A stretch of 64,000 nt of DNA, from contig JAFEMH010001480.1 in the NCBI GenBank assembly GCA_022495995.1, forward strand, positions 62,001-126,000, in the 5' to 3' direction. Of the stretch, positions 47,999-58,135 are shown in pieces. Source of the stretch: Adenophora triphylla var. japonica. Taxonomy: Eukaryota > Streptophyta > Magnoliopsida > Asterales > Campanulaceae. The notes beneath the pieces are model-generated. The model saw only the letters and a list, made by a program, of their open reading frames with translations, was not told the DNA's origin and did no database searches. A program made the position numbers and the translations under genes. Numbering within the stretch: position 1 is the first letter of the stretch; every line of letters begins with the position of its first letter.

Positions 47999-49040
47999 CA
48001 ATTTAGGACCCTCCGAGGTCCACTCCTCATTTCTAGGACCCTTCAAGGTCCGCTCCGCATTTCTAGGACCCTTCAAGGTCCACTCTTCATTTCTAGGACC
48101 CTCCGAGGTCCACTCCTCATTTCTAGGACCCTCCGAGGTCCACTCCTCATTTCTAGGACCCTTCAAGGTCCGCTCCGCATTTCTAGGACCCTTCAAGGTC
48201 CACTCTTCATTTCTAGGACCCTCCGAGGTCCACTCTCCACTCTTCATTTCTAGGACCCTCCGAGGTCCACTCCTCATTTCTAGGACCCTTCAAGGTCCAC
48301 TCTTCATTTCTAGGACCCTCCGAGGTCCACTCTTCGTTTCTAGGACCCTTCAAGGTCCACTCTTCATTTCTAGGACCCTCCAAGGTCCACTCTTCATTTC
48401 TAGGACCCTCCGAGGTCCACTCTCCACTCTTCATTTCTAGGACCCTCCGAGGTCCACTCTTCATTTCTAGGACCCTCCGAGGTCCACTCTTCATTTCTAG
48501 GACCCTCCGAGGTCCACTCTCCACTCTCCATCTCTAGGACCCTCCGAGGTCCACTCTCCATTTCTAGGACCCTCCGAGGTCCACTCCTCATCTCTTGGAC
48601 CCTTCAAGGTCCACACCCTCTACTGTGGACCGCCCTAGGTCCAGTCTCCCAATCTTGGGCCATTCAAGGTCCACTCCTCATCTCTTGGACCCTTCAAGGT
48701 CCACACCCTCTACTACGGACCGCCCTAGGTCCAGTCTCTCTATATTGGACTGTTCAAGGTCCACTCTTTGACCCTTCATGGTGCTCTTCCTATACTAAGT
48801 CCACTCTCCCAATCTTAGACCATTCAAGGTCCACTTCTCATCTTTTGGACCCTTCTAGGTCCACTTCCTCTACTTTGTACCATTCAAGGTCCACTCCTCA
48901 ATTTAGGACCCTTCGAGGTCCACTCTCTCTATCTAGGACCATTAAAGGTCCACCCTTCCACCTGAGACTCTTCGAGGTCCACCCCTCGTCTCTTGGACCA
49001 TCCATGGTCCACTCCTCTACCTTAGACCCCCATGATCCTT
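47999..49040 (+). repeat. Family F tandem array 1 (~30-bp units, GGACC...GGTCC)
   Basis: About thirty-four units of CTAGGACCCTCCGAGGTCCA type followed by CTCCTCATTT. The 5-bp arms GGACC/GGTCC are kept in most units while the six central bases vary: CTCCGA, CTTCAA, GCCCTA, ATTCAA, ATCCAT. It lies before gag. Long frames over it reflect the period only. Confidence 0.95.
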
Positions 49041-49588
49041 CAAGTTAGGACCCTTCAAAGTTCTACCTCTTATCTCTTGAACCATCCACAGTCTGCTCCC
49101 TTAGTCTTAAAACCATCCATAGTTGAGATCCTTTATCTCTAGCACCCTTCAGCCAAAGACCCACCTAGATCAAACCTCTCTCGACCCATCTAGATCAAAC
49201 CACCATCTAGGGCCTACCTAAGCCAACTTACCAATCAAGACCAATTCTCATCCAAGTCCGATTAGCTCGTCTAGATTACCCTCACTTATATTTGACCAAG
49301 GATCGAGTCATCTTCCTCTCCCTTTTTCACCAAACGGACTCTTTTACATTCATCCTCTCTCTTTCTCTAAACTTAACCCTGGTTGTATCATCAATCAGGG
49401 CCCCCTCGAACTACGGTGACCTGAGACTCGTACCTTAAATGGTAAGGGTTACGTAGGCAACTTCAGCCCGGTCAAACTCTCAAATTGTGGAGATCAACTA
49501 TTTTCTCAGAGATGCCTTAAGATTAATTATGAATCTAATTCAACTCATTGGTTTGACTCTGCCGTATGTTCTTACAGAATTCTACATC
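49041..49588 (+). other. Spacer between array 1 and gag
   Basis: Array decays into diverged units up to about 49260. The CTACG...CGTAG module is at 49411-49456. A possible acceptor (TTCTTACAG at about 49570-49578) precedes the gag start, so the leader may be spliced. Confidence 0.5.
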
Positions 49589-50149
49589 ATGTCTATGGAG
49601 AAAAGCATTGAAGCCCTTAAAGAAATCTCAGACATGAAGATGGGAGTGATCAACCTCCTCAAAGACATGCATGAAATTGAGCAATACCATTTGTCTTACA
49701 TTCACGAGTGCTTGAGAAGAGTTACTCCTCCTGTGCAATTCCAGAGTCCCTACCATCCACATGCTTATGGTCCCACTTATGGTCCAACACATCAGAATTT
49801 CTCATTCAGGATGCCTACTGTGGCCACCAACCAACAAAGGGCACCAATACCCGAGTCACCCCCAAATTCAATCCAAGGGAAGAAGATCAACAAGGAGCAG
49901 TTTGATGACTTAGGAATGCCTGTGGGTGAGTTCTTCGACATTTTGGTGGGAAAGAGTTTGATCAAGCCGCTCGAGAATTACAAGCCTGTTAACAAGAGAG
50001 CTAACTTGGATACATCCAAGTTTTGCAAATACCACAAGTACGTTGGGCATACCACTGACAACTGTAAGCAGCTAAAACGCTTGATTCAAAGTTTGATCAA
50101 CCAAGGCCTCATTGATGAAGAAGCCCTCGTACTTCAAGGAAGGATTTAG
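49589..50149 (+). CDS. Gag-like protein of family F (Tat/Athila style), short
   Basis: 186 codons from ATG at 49589 (an in-frame extension to 49487 exists but is hydrophobic and unlike Gag). N-terminal half is helical/charged (EKSIEALKEISDMKMG). The middle is rich in Pro, Tyr and His. The C-terminal part has FCKYHKYVGHTTDNCKQLKR, a C-x2-H-x4-H-x4-C knuckle followed by a leucine/isoleucine helix (LIQSLINQGLID). This arrangement is typical of Gag proteins of Tat/Athila-type Gypsy elements, where the basic residues bind genomic RNA. It is far shorter than a full Gag-Pol and ends at a stop with no protease after it. Likely role: packaging help for its own RNA, with enzymes supplied in trans. Frame is intact, which suggests selection or youth. 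Confidence 0.75.
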   Translation: MSMEKSIEALKEISDMKMGVINLLKDMHEIEQYHLSYIHECLRRVTPPVQFQSPYHPHAYGPTYGPTHQNFSFRMPTVATNQQRAPIPESPPNSIQGKKINKEQFDDLGMPVGEFFDILVGKSLIKPLENYKPVNKRANLDTSKFCKYHKYVGHTTDNCKQLKRLIQSLINQGLIDEEALVLQGRI

Positions 50150-51153
50150 ATTCATTCAGTCTTGTAGGTTCTAGTGTGTCTTTCTTACTTCCACTTTGGA
50201 CATCGGTATGTAATGTCCACTTTAGATTAGTTATTTCAATAATAAAATAGTCTTTCTTTCTTTTCTCTCTAGACTTGAGACATAATCTCGCATTACTTTC
50301 AAGAAGATTGTTTTATTTATAATTATCATTTGATTGCTAATCTCACTGATAAACTCACCGGCTAATAAAGTAAAAATGAATGCTTTGATTGGAGTAAACA
50401 ACTCACTGTCCTTTCCGCATATACACCACCTCTATGCACCCTTCTCTCATACATTCTCCCCATACTTCACCATATACTTTTCGTACATACCCTCTATGCT
50501 CTCTTCCCCAGATACACCCTCCTTTCCATATGGTCAAGACCAAGCACAAAGACCGTTGTTGCTCATTATCAGAAAATAGCTGCTCACGCCACTGCAATTT
50601 AAAGAAGATGCAAGGAGTTGTTCTTATCCTTCACAAGTGCTACATAAATATCAACTTGGGGCCCACCAACCCCCCAAACTCGCGTCTCCTCTGATTTTCC
50701 ATTTGATCGATAAGCTTTCATTGAATATGCTCACATATCTTTCTCATGGTCCGAATATATTTTGCCTTACTTAATGAGTCGGTTAAATGAGTTTGCATTT
50801 ATTTTAAATACTCTTTTGAGAATGCTATCCAGTAGCGATTGAAGCTTGAACCTCCCACCATAGGAAGCCATAACCTTATCCTCACTAAATAATACCCTTT
50901 CATTTCAAGATCGACAAGTTTTGAAACCCTAAGGAAGAAGCCTATACTAGGGGCTCCCCTTGACTCACAAAAGAAGTAATCACCTCCAAGCTCAAGAAAG
51001 GCGAAATGCAAAAGAAACTCATACAAGGACCTCACTCGACTCACAAAAAAAGGGACCACCTCCAAGCCCAAGAGGAAAAAGGTAAACGCATCCTAAGGCA
51101 TACGCTAGGGGCTATCGCGAGCAAACAAATCCGAAGGCTTTTCGAGAAGATGG

Positions 51154-51191
<38 letters not shown>

Positions 51192-53045
51192 CTCTGAAGT
51201 GAACCTCCCATCTCAAAGGTTGTAAGAATGAGACGTCGAGTGAAGGTCTTATCGTTATCAAGTTATCTGCTGAAGTCACAACAAACTCACGAGAAGAAGC
51301 AACAAAGATTTCCTCTTGGACAAATCCCGTAAACCAATTCCAAGTCCATCCTCTCACTTTTAGAGGATTCCATCACCACCCTTGACCTTGTCAAAATCAA
51401 AGTTAACCTCACTCTTAGAGGTTCTGAAGAAACGACAACAAGAAAATCCCTTCACCTTAGAGATCCCAAACACATCCCTCAAACCAACCTCTCAACAAAA
51501 GGCCCAGCCAACCTCTCACTTTAAGAGGTCATGTTAAGCATCACCCAATGATCGATCGCAACCCAAAGACCAGCTACAACCTCTACCGGATGACATTCTC
51601 ATTCTGAGTCACTTGTTATCCTACGTGAGCATATTGCATACTCTCGCCAAGTTTAGGAACTCGTCCTATTCTTGAAATTCGTTCATTCGACTCCTCAAAC
51701 ACTGTCTGCAAAAGTCCCACTGGGGCTTCGCATCCGTGCCTCTCAACGACACTCCGGTAAAAGCAAGGAGACGCGCGCCAGGGACTACTCCCCTCGGCTT
51801 GTGAGAACAAAGGAGCAACGAAACTTAACTCGAAAGACTGAAAAATAGAAGGGGCTATAATAGGTCAAATCCCAATTTTTCTTCCACTCCAATCTTTTCC
51901 TTTTTCTCCCTCCAATATTTTTTCTATTTTTCATTCTTTCCCATAAAGAAGATCAATGCAGCGGCAGCCTGCACGACAATTATCACCGAACAGCCCAGAG
52001 CAGCAAGCAACAACGGAACATCCCACTCCTTCTAAAGTCAAGCTCAATTTCACCATCAATCGATTTTCTCTCTCTTATTCCAACTTCAAATCAAAGCAGT
52101 CATTATTTGTTTACTTACATAATTGGAATTTGACAAACCAATCAGTGAGGTCCATTCTCGAGCAACCAAAATATAATTCTAAATAAAACAATTCTTCAAA
52201 TGTCTCGACAAGTCTTCTTTTTCTACATCATAGGAAAATAGAGCCAAACACTGTCTTTCTGTCAAGCAGGGGCTTCCATACACTTTTCCACACCTTGTGA
52301 TGCTTATACTCTCCCAAAAGAGTCAAAACCAAAAGCGAGAGTGTCATACACGAATTCGGGATCCATTCCCACCTTCAAAAAAATGCGCCCCTGCACGTAT
52401 ACATTTCCGAGTCTTGTCCAACGACTGATTGACTATTGTTCGAAACGAGGGGTCGCCTCCGTGGCTGCAAGATGACTCTGTCTGCAATGGGGATACATTG
52501 AATCTCTCCAAGCTGGGGCTTTTATTAAGCTGTTCTCTCAGGCTCTCTTCACCAGATTCCCTTCGGGTTTACTTTGCACCATCGACTGGGGCTTCGCCAT
52601 GGTCACTTCATCAAACGTTGAGGCTCCCCTCAACAGAAATAGGTCGACTATGTGGTTCTTCAGAAGAGGCCAGGGGCTCTAATCGAGGCTCCGACAAAGT
52701 CATATCTAGCAAGAAGGGCATCCCTTGTCATCAAGATCAGCATGTGGCAAACTCTTTGAGTTAGTTAGAAACATAATTAATCATAAGGCCTCTTTATCAA
52801 ATAAACATGCTTTCAAAATACCGTCCTCCTTGGTACCTTGTTTACAAAAATCACTCTTTGGTCTCCACAAATTTTCAAACTCTTCAAATCTATCAAAGAC
52901 GTATCTCTGTGACTCTCAAGATGACTCGGTCCTTATCCCTGGACATCAAACTTACCCAATCCCATCTTCTATCATAGACACTTACTCGGCCTCGCCTAGT
53001 TTAAACCATAACCTTTCTGCTCAAACTGCCTTGTTTAGACTTACC
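50150..53045 (+). other. Family F internal region without genes
   Basis: No supported coding. Blocks complementary in position order to family D (for example AAGTCCCACTGGGGCTTCG near 51712 and CCAAGCTGGGGCTTTTATTA near 52508). Poly(A) tract at 51157-51188. TCTCACTTTTAGAGG-type repeats at about 51350-51530 mirror the GAGAGGTC repeats of D. Confidence 0.6.
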
Positions 53046-53049
53046 GCAA

Positions 53050-53665
53050 ATGTAAAACCCTAGCTTCAAGCCTAGGTGACAAATACCTTTCTAAACCCTA
53101 GCCTCAAGCCTAGGTAATAAATACCTTTCTAAACCCTAGCCTCAAGCCTAGGTGACAAATACCTTTCTAAACTCTAGCCTCAAGCCTAGGTGACAAATAC
53201 CTTTCTAAACCCTAGCCTCAAGCCTAGGTGACAAATACCTTTCTAAACCCTAGCCTCAAGCCTAGGTGACAAATACCTTTCTAAACCCTAGCCTCAAGCC
53301 TAGGTAACAAATACCTTTCTAAACCCTAGCCTCAAGCCTAGGTGACAAATACCTTTCTAAACCCTAGCTCCAAGCCTAGGTGACAAATACCTTTCTAAAC
53401 CCTAGCCTCAAGCCTAGGTGACAAATACCTTTCTAAACCCTAGCCTCAAGCCTAGGTGACAAATACCTCTCTAAACCCTAGCCTCAAGCCTAGGTGACAA
53501 ATACCTTTCTAAACCCTAGCCTCAAGCCTAGGTGACAAATACCTCTCTAAACCTTAGCCTCAAGCCTAGGTGACAAATACCTCTCTAGACCCTAGCCTCA
53601 AGCCTAGGTGACAAATACCTCTCAGAACCCTAGCTTCGAGCCTAGAAGACAAAACTCCTCTCTAA
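53050..53665 (+). repeat. Family F tandem array 2 (38-bp units with telomere-like box)
   Basis: Sixteen units. Each holds CTAAACCCTAGCCTCAAG, CCTAGGTGAC and AAATACCTTT. AAACCCTA, the plant telo-box, is exact in twelve units. CCTAG and CTAGG flank an 8-nt centre, giving a 5-bp stem. Confidence 0.95.
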
Positions 53666-53764
53666 ACCTTAGCAATGATCATCACAATTTTTTAATCGCT
53701 TGGTTCTTTGGCTCGGGAAGCCATAATAATCCCAATCAATTCACACAACTATTCATCATCAGTA

Positions 53765-54395
53765 AGCAGTAGCCTAAGTCCTTTGGCAGCTACCAGTTTT
53801 CATCATTAGTGGCCTAAGTCCTTTGGCAGCCACCATTCTTCATCAGTAAGCAGTAGCCTAAGTCCTTTGGCAGCTACAGTTACCAGTCTCCATCATTAGT
53901 GGCCTAAGTCCTTTGGCAGCCACCATTCTTCATCAGTAAGCAGTAGCCTAAGTCCTTTGGCAGCTACAGTTTTCCCGCATCATCAAGTGGCCTAAGTCCT
54001 CTGGCAGCCACCATTCTTCATCGATGCTTGATAGCCTAAGTCCTTTGGCAGCTACAGTTTTCCCGCATCATCAAGTGGCCTAAGTCCTCTGGCAGCCACC
54101 ATTCTTCATCAGTAAACAGTAGCCTAAGTCCTTTGGCAGCTACAGTTTTCCCGCATCATCAAGTGGCCTAAGTCCTCTGGCAGCCACCATTCTTCATCGA
54201 TGCTTGATAGCCTAAGTCCTTTGGCGGCTACAATTTTCCGCATCATTTAGTGGCCTAAGTCCTTGGCCTTGGCCTACGATCATCCATCATTAGTGGCCTA
54301 AGTCCCTCCGGCAGCCACGATCATTGTAGCCTAAGACCCTCCAGCAGCTATAACCCTCCACAATCAACCGTAGTGGCTTAAGTCCTTCCGGCAAT
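53765..54395 (+). repeat. Family F tandem array 3 (alternating stem-loop units)
   Basis: About fifteen units with the fixed 15-nt core CTAAGTCCTTTGGCA. The core is flanked alternately by GTAGC/GCTAC (for example 53769-53773 with 53789-53793) and GTGGC/GCCAC (53809-53813 with 53829-53833). Spacers such as CCATTCTTCATCAGTAAGCA separate the units. Confidence 0.95.
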
Positions 54396-54735
54396 CAAAT
54401 TTTTGGGTGACTCCCCGAACAGTCAAATCTTTGGGTGACTCCCCGTACAGTCAAATCTTTGGGTGACTCCCCGTACAGTCAAATCTTTGGGTGACTCCCC
54501 GTACAGTCAAATCTTTGGGTGACTCCCCATACAGTCAAATCTTTGGGTGACTCCCTATACAGTCAAATCTTTGGGTGACTCCCCGTACAGTCAAATCTTT
54601 GGGTGACTCCCCGTACAGTCAAATCTTTGGGTAACTCCCCGTACAGTCAAATCTTTGGGTGACTCCCCGTACAGTCAAATATTTGGGTGACTCCCTGTAC
54701 AGTCAAATCCTTTGGTGACTCCCGCGCAGTCACGT
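54396..54735 (+). repeat. Family F tandem array 4 (28-bp units)
   Basis: Twelve units of AGTCAAATCTTTGGGTGACT followed by CCCCGTAC. AGTCA and TGACT form a 5-bp stem round a 10-nt loop. It lies about 300 bp before the polypurine tract. Confidence 0.95.
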
Positions 54736-55029
54736 ATCCTTGACACCACGCGTCTTCCATTCTTCAGAGTACTAATACCCATTCATTTCTATCCCCGGCA
54801 GTTTTCCGAACTACGACTTGGCTTGATTCCTCTTGGGATACGTAGGTAGCCCGACGTGGGTCCAGCCGCTCGACCTATCTGGTCATCTTCCATTTGCGAC
54901 TCAGCTCGAGTCCAAACCTCACATCCGCAAAATCATTGTCTTACCTCCTGAAATCCCTTTTTTCAGGACGGATCCTATTTTTTATCGTCGACCCCACTTG
55001 TCTTACAAGAAGCGTCGCCGAGGGGCTAC
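54736..55029 (+). other. Family F 3' internal end with CTACG...CGTAG module and polypurine tract
   Basis: Module at 54811-54815 and 54841-54845; the tract GCCGAGGGGCTAC ends at 55029. No gene. Confidence 0.7.
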
Positions 55030-56594
55030 TGTTAGTACCCGGTCCGAAAAAAGGGACTGAAGTGCAATTCGGGAAAATCTGGGACTAAATTGGCATTTGG
55101 AAGCTTTTGGACCAAGTTGGAATTTATTGGAAATTCAGGGACTAAACTGGAAATATGGAAATTTGGGACGAAATTGATTTATAAAAATTCATGGGTTAAA
55201 ATGAAAGATAAAATCCCAAAGAGCGAAGTGCAAAAGAATTCATTATAGTGGCCAAAGTGCGACGAGAAAATCGTGAGACGAACCGAATATGCATGGTACT
55301 AAAACAAAGCAATTCATGGCTGGCCAAACCAATTCATGTCCGAGGGAAAGCAAGGTATTGGCCGGCCAGTTCTAGGCATTCAAGGCCATTTGGGCCAAGG
55401 TTGGGCCAAAGAAAGGATTTGGCCGATCGACCCTTTCATTTAAGATAAACTTTACACAGTTTAAGTGCCGATCGAACCTTAGTTTAAGTGCCGATCGAAA
55501 CTTATTTTTAGTGCCGATCGACCCTTCATTTTTGTGCCGATCGAACCTTATTATTAAGGCCGATCGACCTTTTTTTCGGTCCAGCCCATTCCCCGAAGCA
55601 CTATAAATACGTGCACTCGGTACTCACTCAAAAGATCAGTTTTTCAACACAGTTTTTTCCCCACATCTCCCCACACAAGTTCTCTCAGTACACGAACCAA
55701 GACTAAACTGGTTTATTTCCACAACACACGGATTCTCAACGAATAAATCAAGACTACACTTGATTTGTTCCATCACACACAATTCTCAAGGGGGAAGTCA
55801 AGACTATACTTGAATTTCCTTTCCACACATCATCACACAACATATTTTCCCACGGAGAAGGCAAGACTATACTTGATTCTCCTTTCCGTACATCTCTCAA
55901 CATTATTCGAATCGCCCTTAGATTCGATACTCAAAGCCTTGCTACAATTGGTAAGTCTTTTATTTCATTTTTTATTATTATTATTGCTGTTTACTTGCAT
56001 GCTTAATATATATATTTAATTGTGCCTTTATGCTAGATTTAGGACTATTTCAATATATTTAAATATGTATAGCCGAGGATGATCTAAGGTATCGTCCAAG
56101 AAACCTAATGGATCTAGGAACTATTTCTTACCTTCCACCTTAGTAATAATTATCCCATGATCAACAATTCCCCAAGGATGAACATTGATTAGTGCACCTT
56201 TCGAGGGCCTAACTCAAAGGTTCTAGGGTGTGATCATCAATTAATTCTTTCTCTCCCCTCCTTCTTATGCATGATCCCGTTTCTTCTATCTATTCCTGTA
56301 AACACCGCACACAACCAACACCCCACATGCTAGAAAGACCGATCCGTCGGGCAATAGGAGTGATAGCGTTTCTTCTTCTGTTGTAACTTGACCCTCGAAC
56401 CCAATTAAATGCTTAGCCTTTTTTCAAAGCTTTGGGCTATATCAAAGTGGCGTGGCGACTCTCAAAATTAAACTAATATTTTAATATGGTTTAAAACGAG
56501 TGTCACTTAATGAATATCCCATTTCGGTCCGACTTTATATGATTATTTATTTCAAACCTCCGAATGCGCGTTGCATCGGGACGGGGTATTCACA
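55030..56594 (+). repeat. Family F 3' LTR
   Basis: 1565 bp, same ends as the 5' LTR. TATA box at 55601-55610. It contains about 68 bp more than the left LTR, all in extra GCCGATCGA-type units between about 55465 and 55570. Confidence 0.95.
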
Positions 56595-56599
56595 GGAGG

Positions 56600-56736
56600 A
56601 TCCACCAAAGTCGGAGAAGGGGAGTGATGACGCCAAGCTTTTCAGGGTCAGGAGCGGTTCAAGGATATCTGGCTTGATATATTTAGTGGTTTGTTTGTAC
56701 CTAGATCACAACACAAATAAGCACCGTTAAGGTCAA
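56600..56736. other. Short flank between F and G
   Basis: Sequence outside both elements. No gene recognised. Confidence 0.5.
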
Positions 56737-57544
56737 TGTTGGATGTTACTCCAACTCAGGCCCTCGGGTGTGAGAGTAAGAATACTGAGATAATAAGGCT
56801 TTGAATACCTTGGAGTGTGTGTGTGGTTAGGGTTTAAGAGTAATAGGGCTTACTCATTATATTTGGAACTTACCTTGCCCAAGGGGACAAAGGTCTTCTA
56901 TTTATAGGCAATGTAGTGGTGCTTGTTGATGTAAGCAATGAGATCAGCCCTATGGGGCACTTTGGTATTTGACCAGCTACACGTGTCCACAGCTAATTGG
57001 TCGTGTCAGGGAGGGAACATTGACTGTCAAGGGGACATGGCTGAAAGGGACATGAGCCGTGTAGATGGCTTGGCGCATTAAATGAAATGTTAGGTGCCTG
57101 ACTGAGCCTCATTAAATGCGTGATGGGGGAGCCGGAAACTTGCATGTCAGAGCCAGTAAGCTAACTTGCTCAGTAAGGCTTGACATTAACCGGGAGGCAG
57201 GAGAGATAACGGAGAGGCAGGTGTGAGCCCGCGGTCAACATCTTGGGCGCGGTCAAAGGTATTTGACGCAGGCACGGATGGAGCGGTCATAACTCCCGCG
57301 GGCATGGGACCAGCGATCATACAATCTGCGAGCACGGACCCAGCGGTCATAGATCGTGCGGGCACGAATATAGCGGTCAGGATCCCTCCGGTCTTTGATA
57401 GGGAAAATGCGAGGAGGGACGCGGTCTTGACCTCAAGGGCCTATCTGTCCGCGGTCTTCCCCCCAGCGGTCTAGGAACTGCCACGTCACTGATTCCTTGG
57501 ACCAGACCGAGCGCGGGCCCGGTCCAGTAGATCCGGGCTCATCA
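56737..57544 (-). repeat. Family G 3' LTR
   Basis: 808 bp. On the minus strand it begins TGATGAGCCCGGATC and ends CATCCAACA. A polypurine tract (GCTAGGGGCCAT on the minus strand) lies just to the right, so the element body extends rightwards. TATA box on the minus strand at 56898-56907 (CTATAAATAG). Upstream of it (57225-57480) are many GCGGTC, CCGCGGTC and GCGGGCACG words. No target duplication can be tested because the other LTR is outside the window. Confidence 0.83.
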
Positions 57545-58135
57545 ATGGCCCCTAGCTCCAAGTGTGATTATTTATGGTTTGAGTGAGGAGCTACTAGAAG
57601 CTCGGATTGTCCAGATCGCTCCTCGAGCGAGCACTAGTGTTGGCATTTTTGTTGGTAGTTGCTTCGCCCCATGGGCTTATGGGAACGTTCGGGAGGCACC
57701 AGTGAGAGACACGTGGCCCCTTGCATGTTGTGCCTCCCGGTTAATCAAGTGGGCCCCTTGGCAGATGAAAAGACGGGGCGTGGTACGTACAGGGGTACGT
57801 GTCAATCATCTGAGAGGGGTAATAAATGTTTAACCAGCGGAATTTTCAAATATTTCAAATGTTGGAAACGGTTCAGGGTTCGAGGAACGGTTTGTGGGCT
57901 AATTAATACGGGTTAACGGGTTAACCCGTATAGGTAGGGCTTATAAAAACCAAACCCTTAAACCTCAAACCCTTTTTACTGTTTCCCAACCTTCAAAGAG
58001 CTTAGAGAGAGAATTTTCGCTGCGAATCCTGTGCTAGTGTTCTTCGAATCCAACCCTCAAGCTTTTCTTCGTAAGTAATTTTTGGGGTGTTTCTTCTTCA
58101 TCTCTTTCTGTTTTTCCTTTTCTGGGTTTTGAACA
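57545..58135 (+). promoter_or_regulatory. Promoter and 5' UTR of the antisense gene in family G
   Basis: TTATAAAAACC at about 57943 is a TATA box for the plus-strand gene. It is followed by a CT-rich leader (AAACCCTTAAACCTCAAACC) and a possible leader intron start (CTTCGTAAGTAATTTTTGG at about 58065). The promoter is inside the retrotransposon, next to its 3' LTR. Confidence 0.6.

Larger units (their letters stand above)
45746..56594 (+). mobile_element. Family F: non-autonomous Gypsy-like element with gag only
   Basis: 10.85 kb between perfect GGAGG duplications (45741-45745, 56595-56599). LTRs 45746-47242 and 55030-56594. The primer binding site follows the left LTR and the polypurine-type tract GCCGAGGGGCTAC precedes the right one. 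The only gene is a short gag. Protease, reverse transcriptase, RNase H and integrase are absent. Four tandem arrays with different units occupy about 2.6 kb of the internal region. Several blocks are shared with family D in the same sense. Confidence 0.93.

Noticed and set aside
47987..48591. Several minus-strand frames of ~100 codons with repeated EWTSEGPRNE-type peptides
   Set aside because: Product of a 30-bp tandem repeat whose length is a multiple of three; no start context or homology.
47999..54735. CRISPR-like regular repeats
   Set aside because: Spacers are themselves repeated or diverged repeat sequence, the host is a plant, and arrays are inside LTR retrotransposons.
57223..57474. 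83-codon frame with TDGAVITPAGMGPA-type repeats
   Set aside because: It lies within the G LTR and reflects the repeated GCGGTC words.
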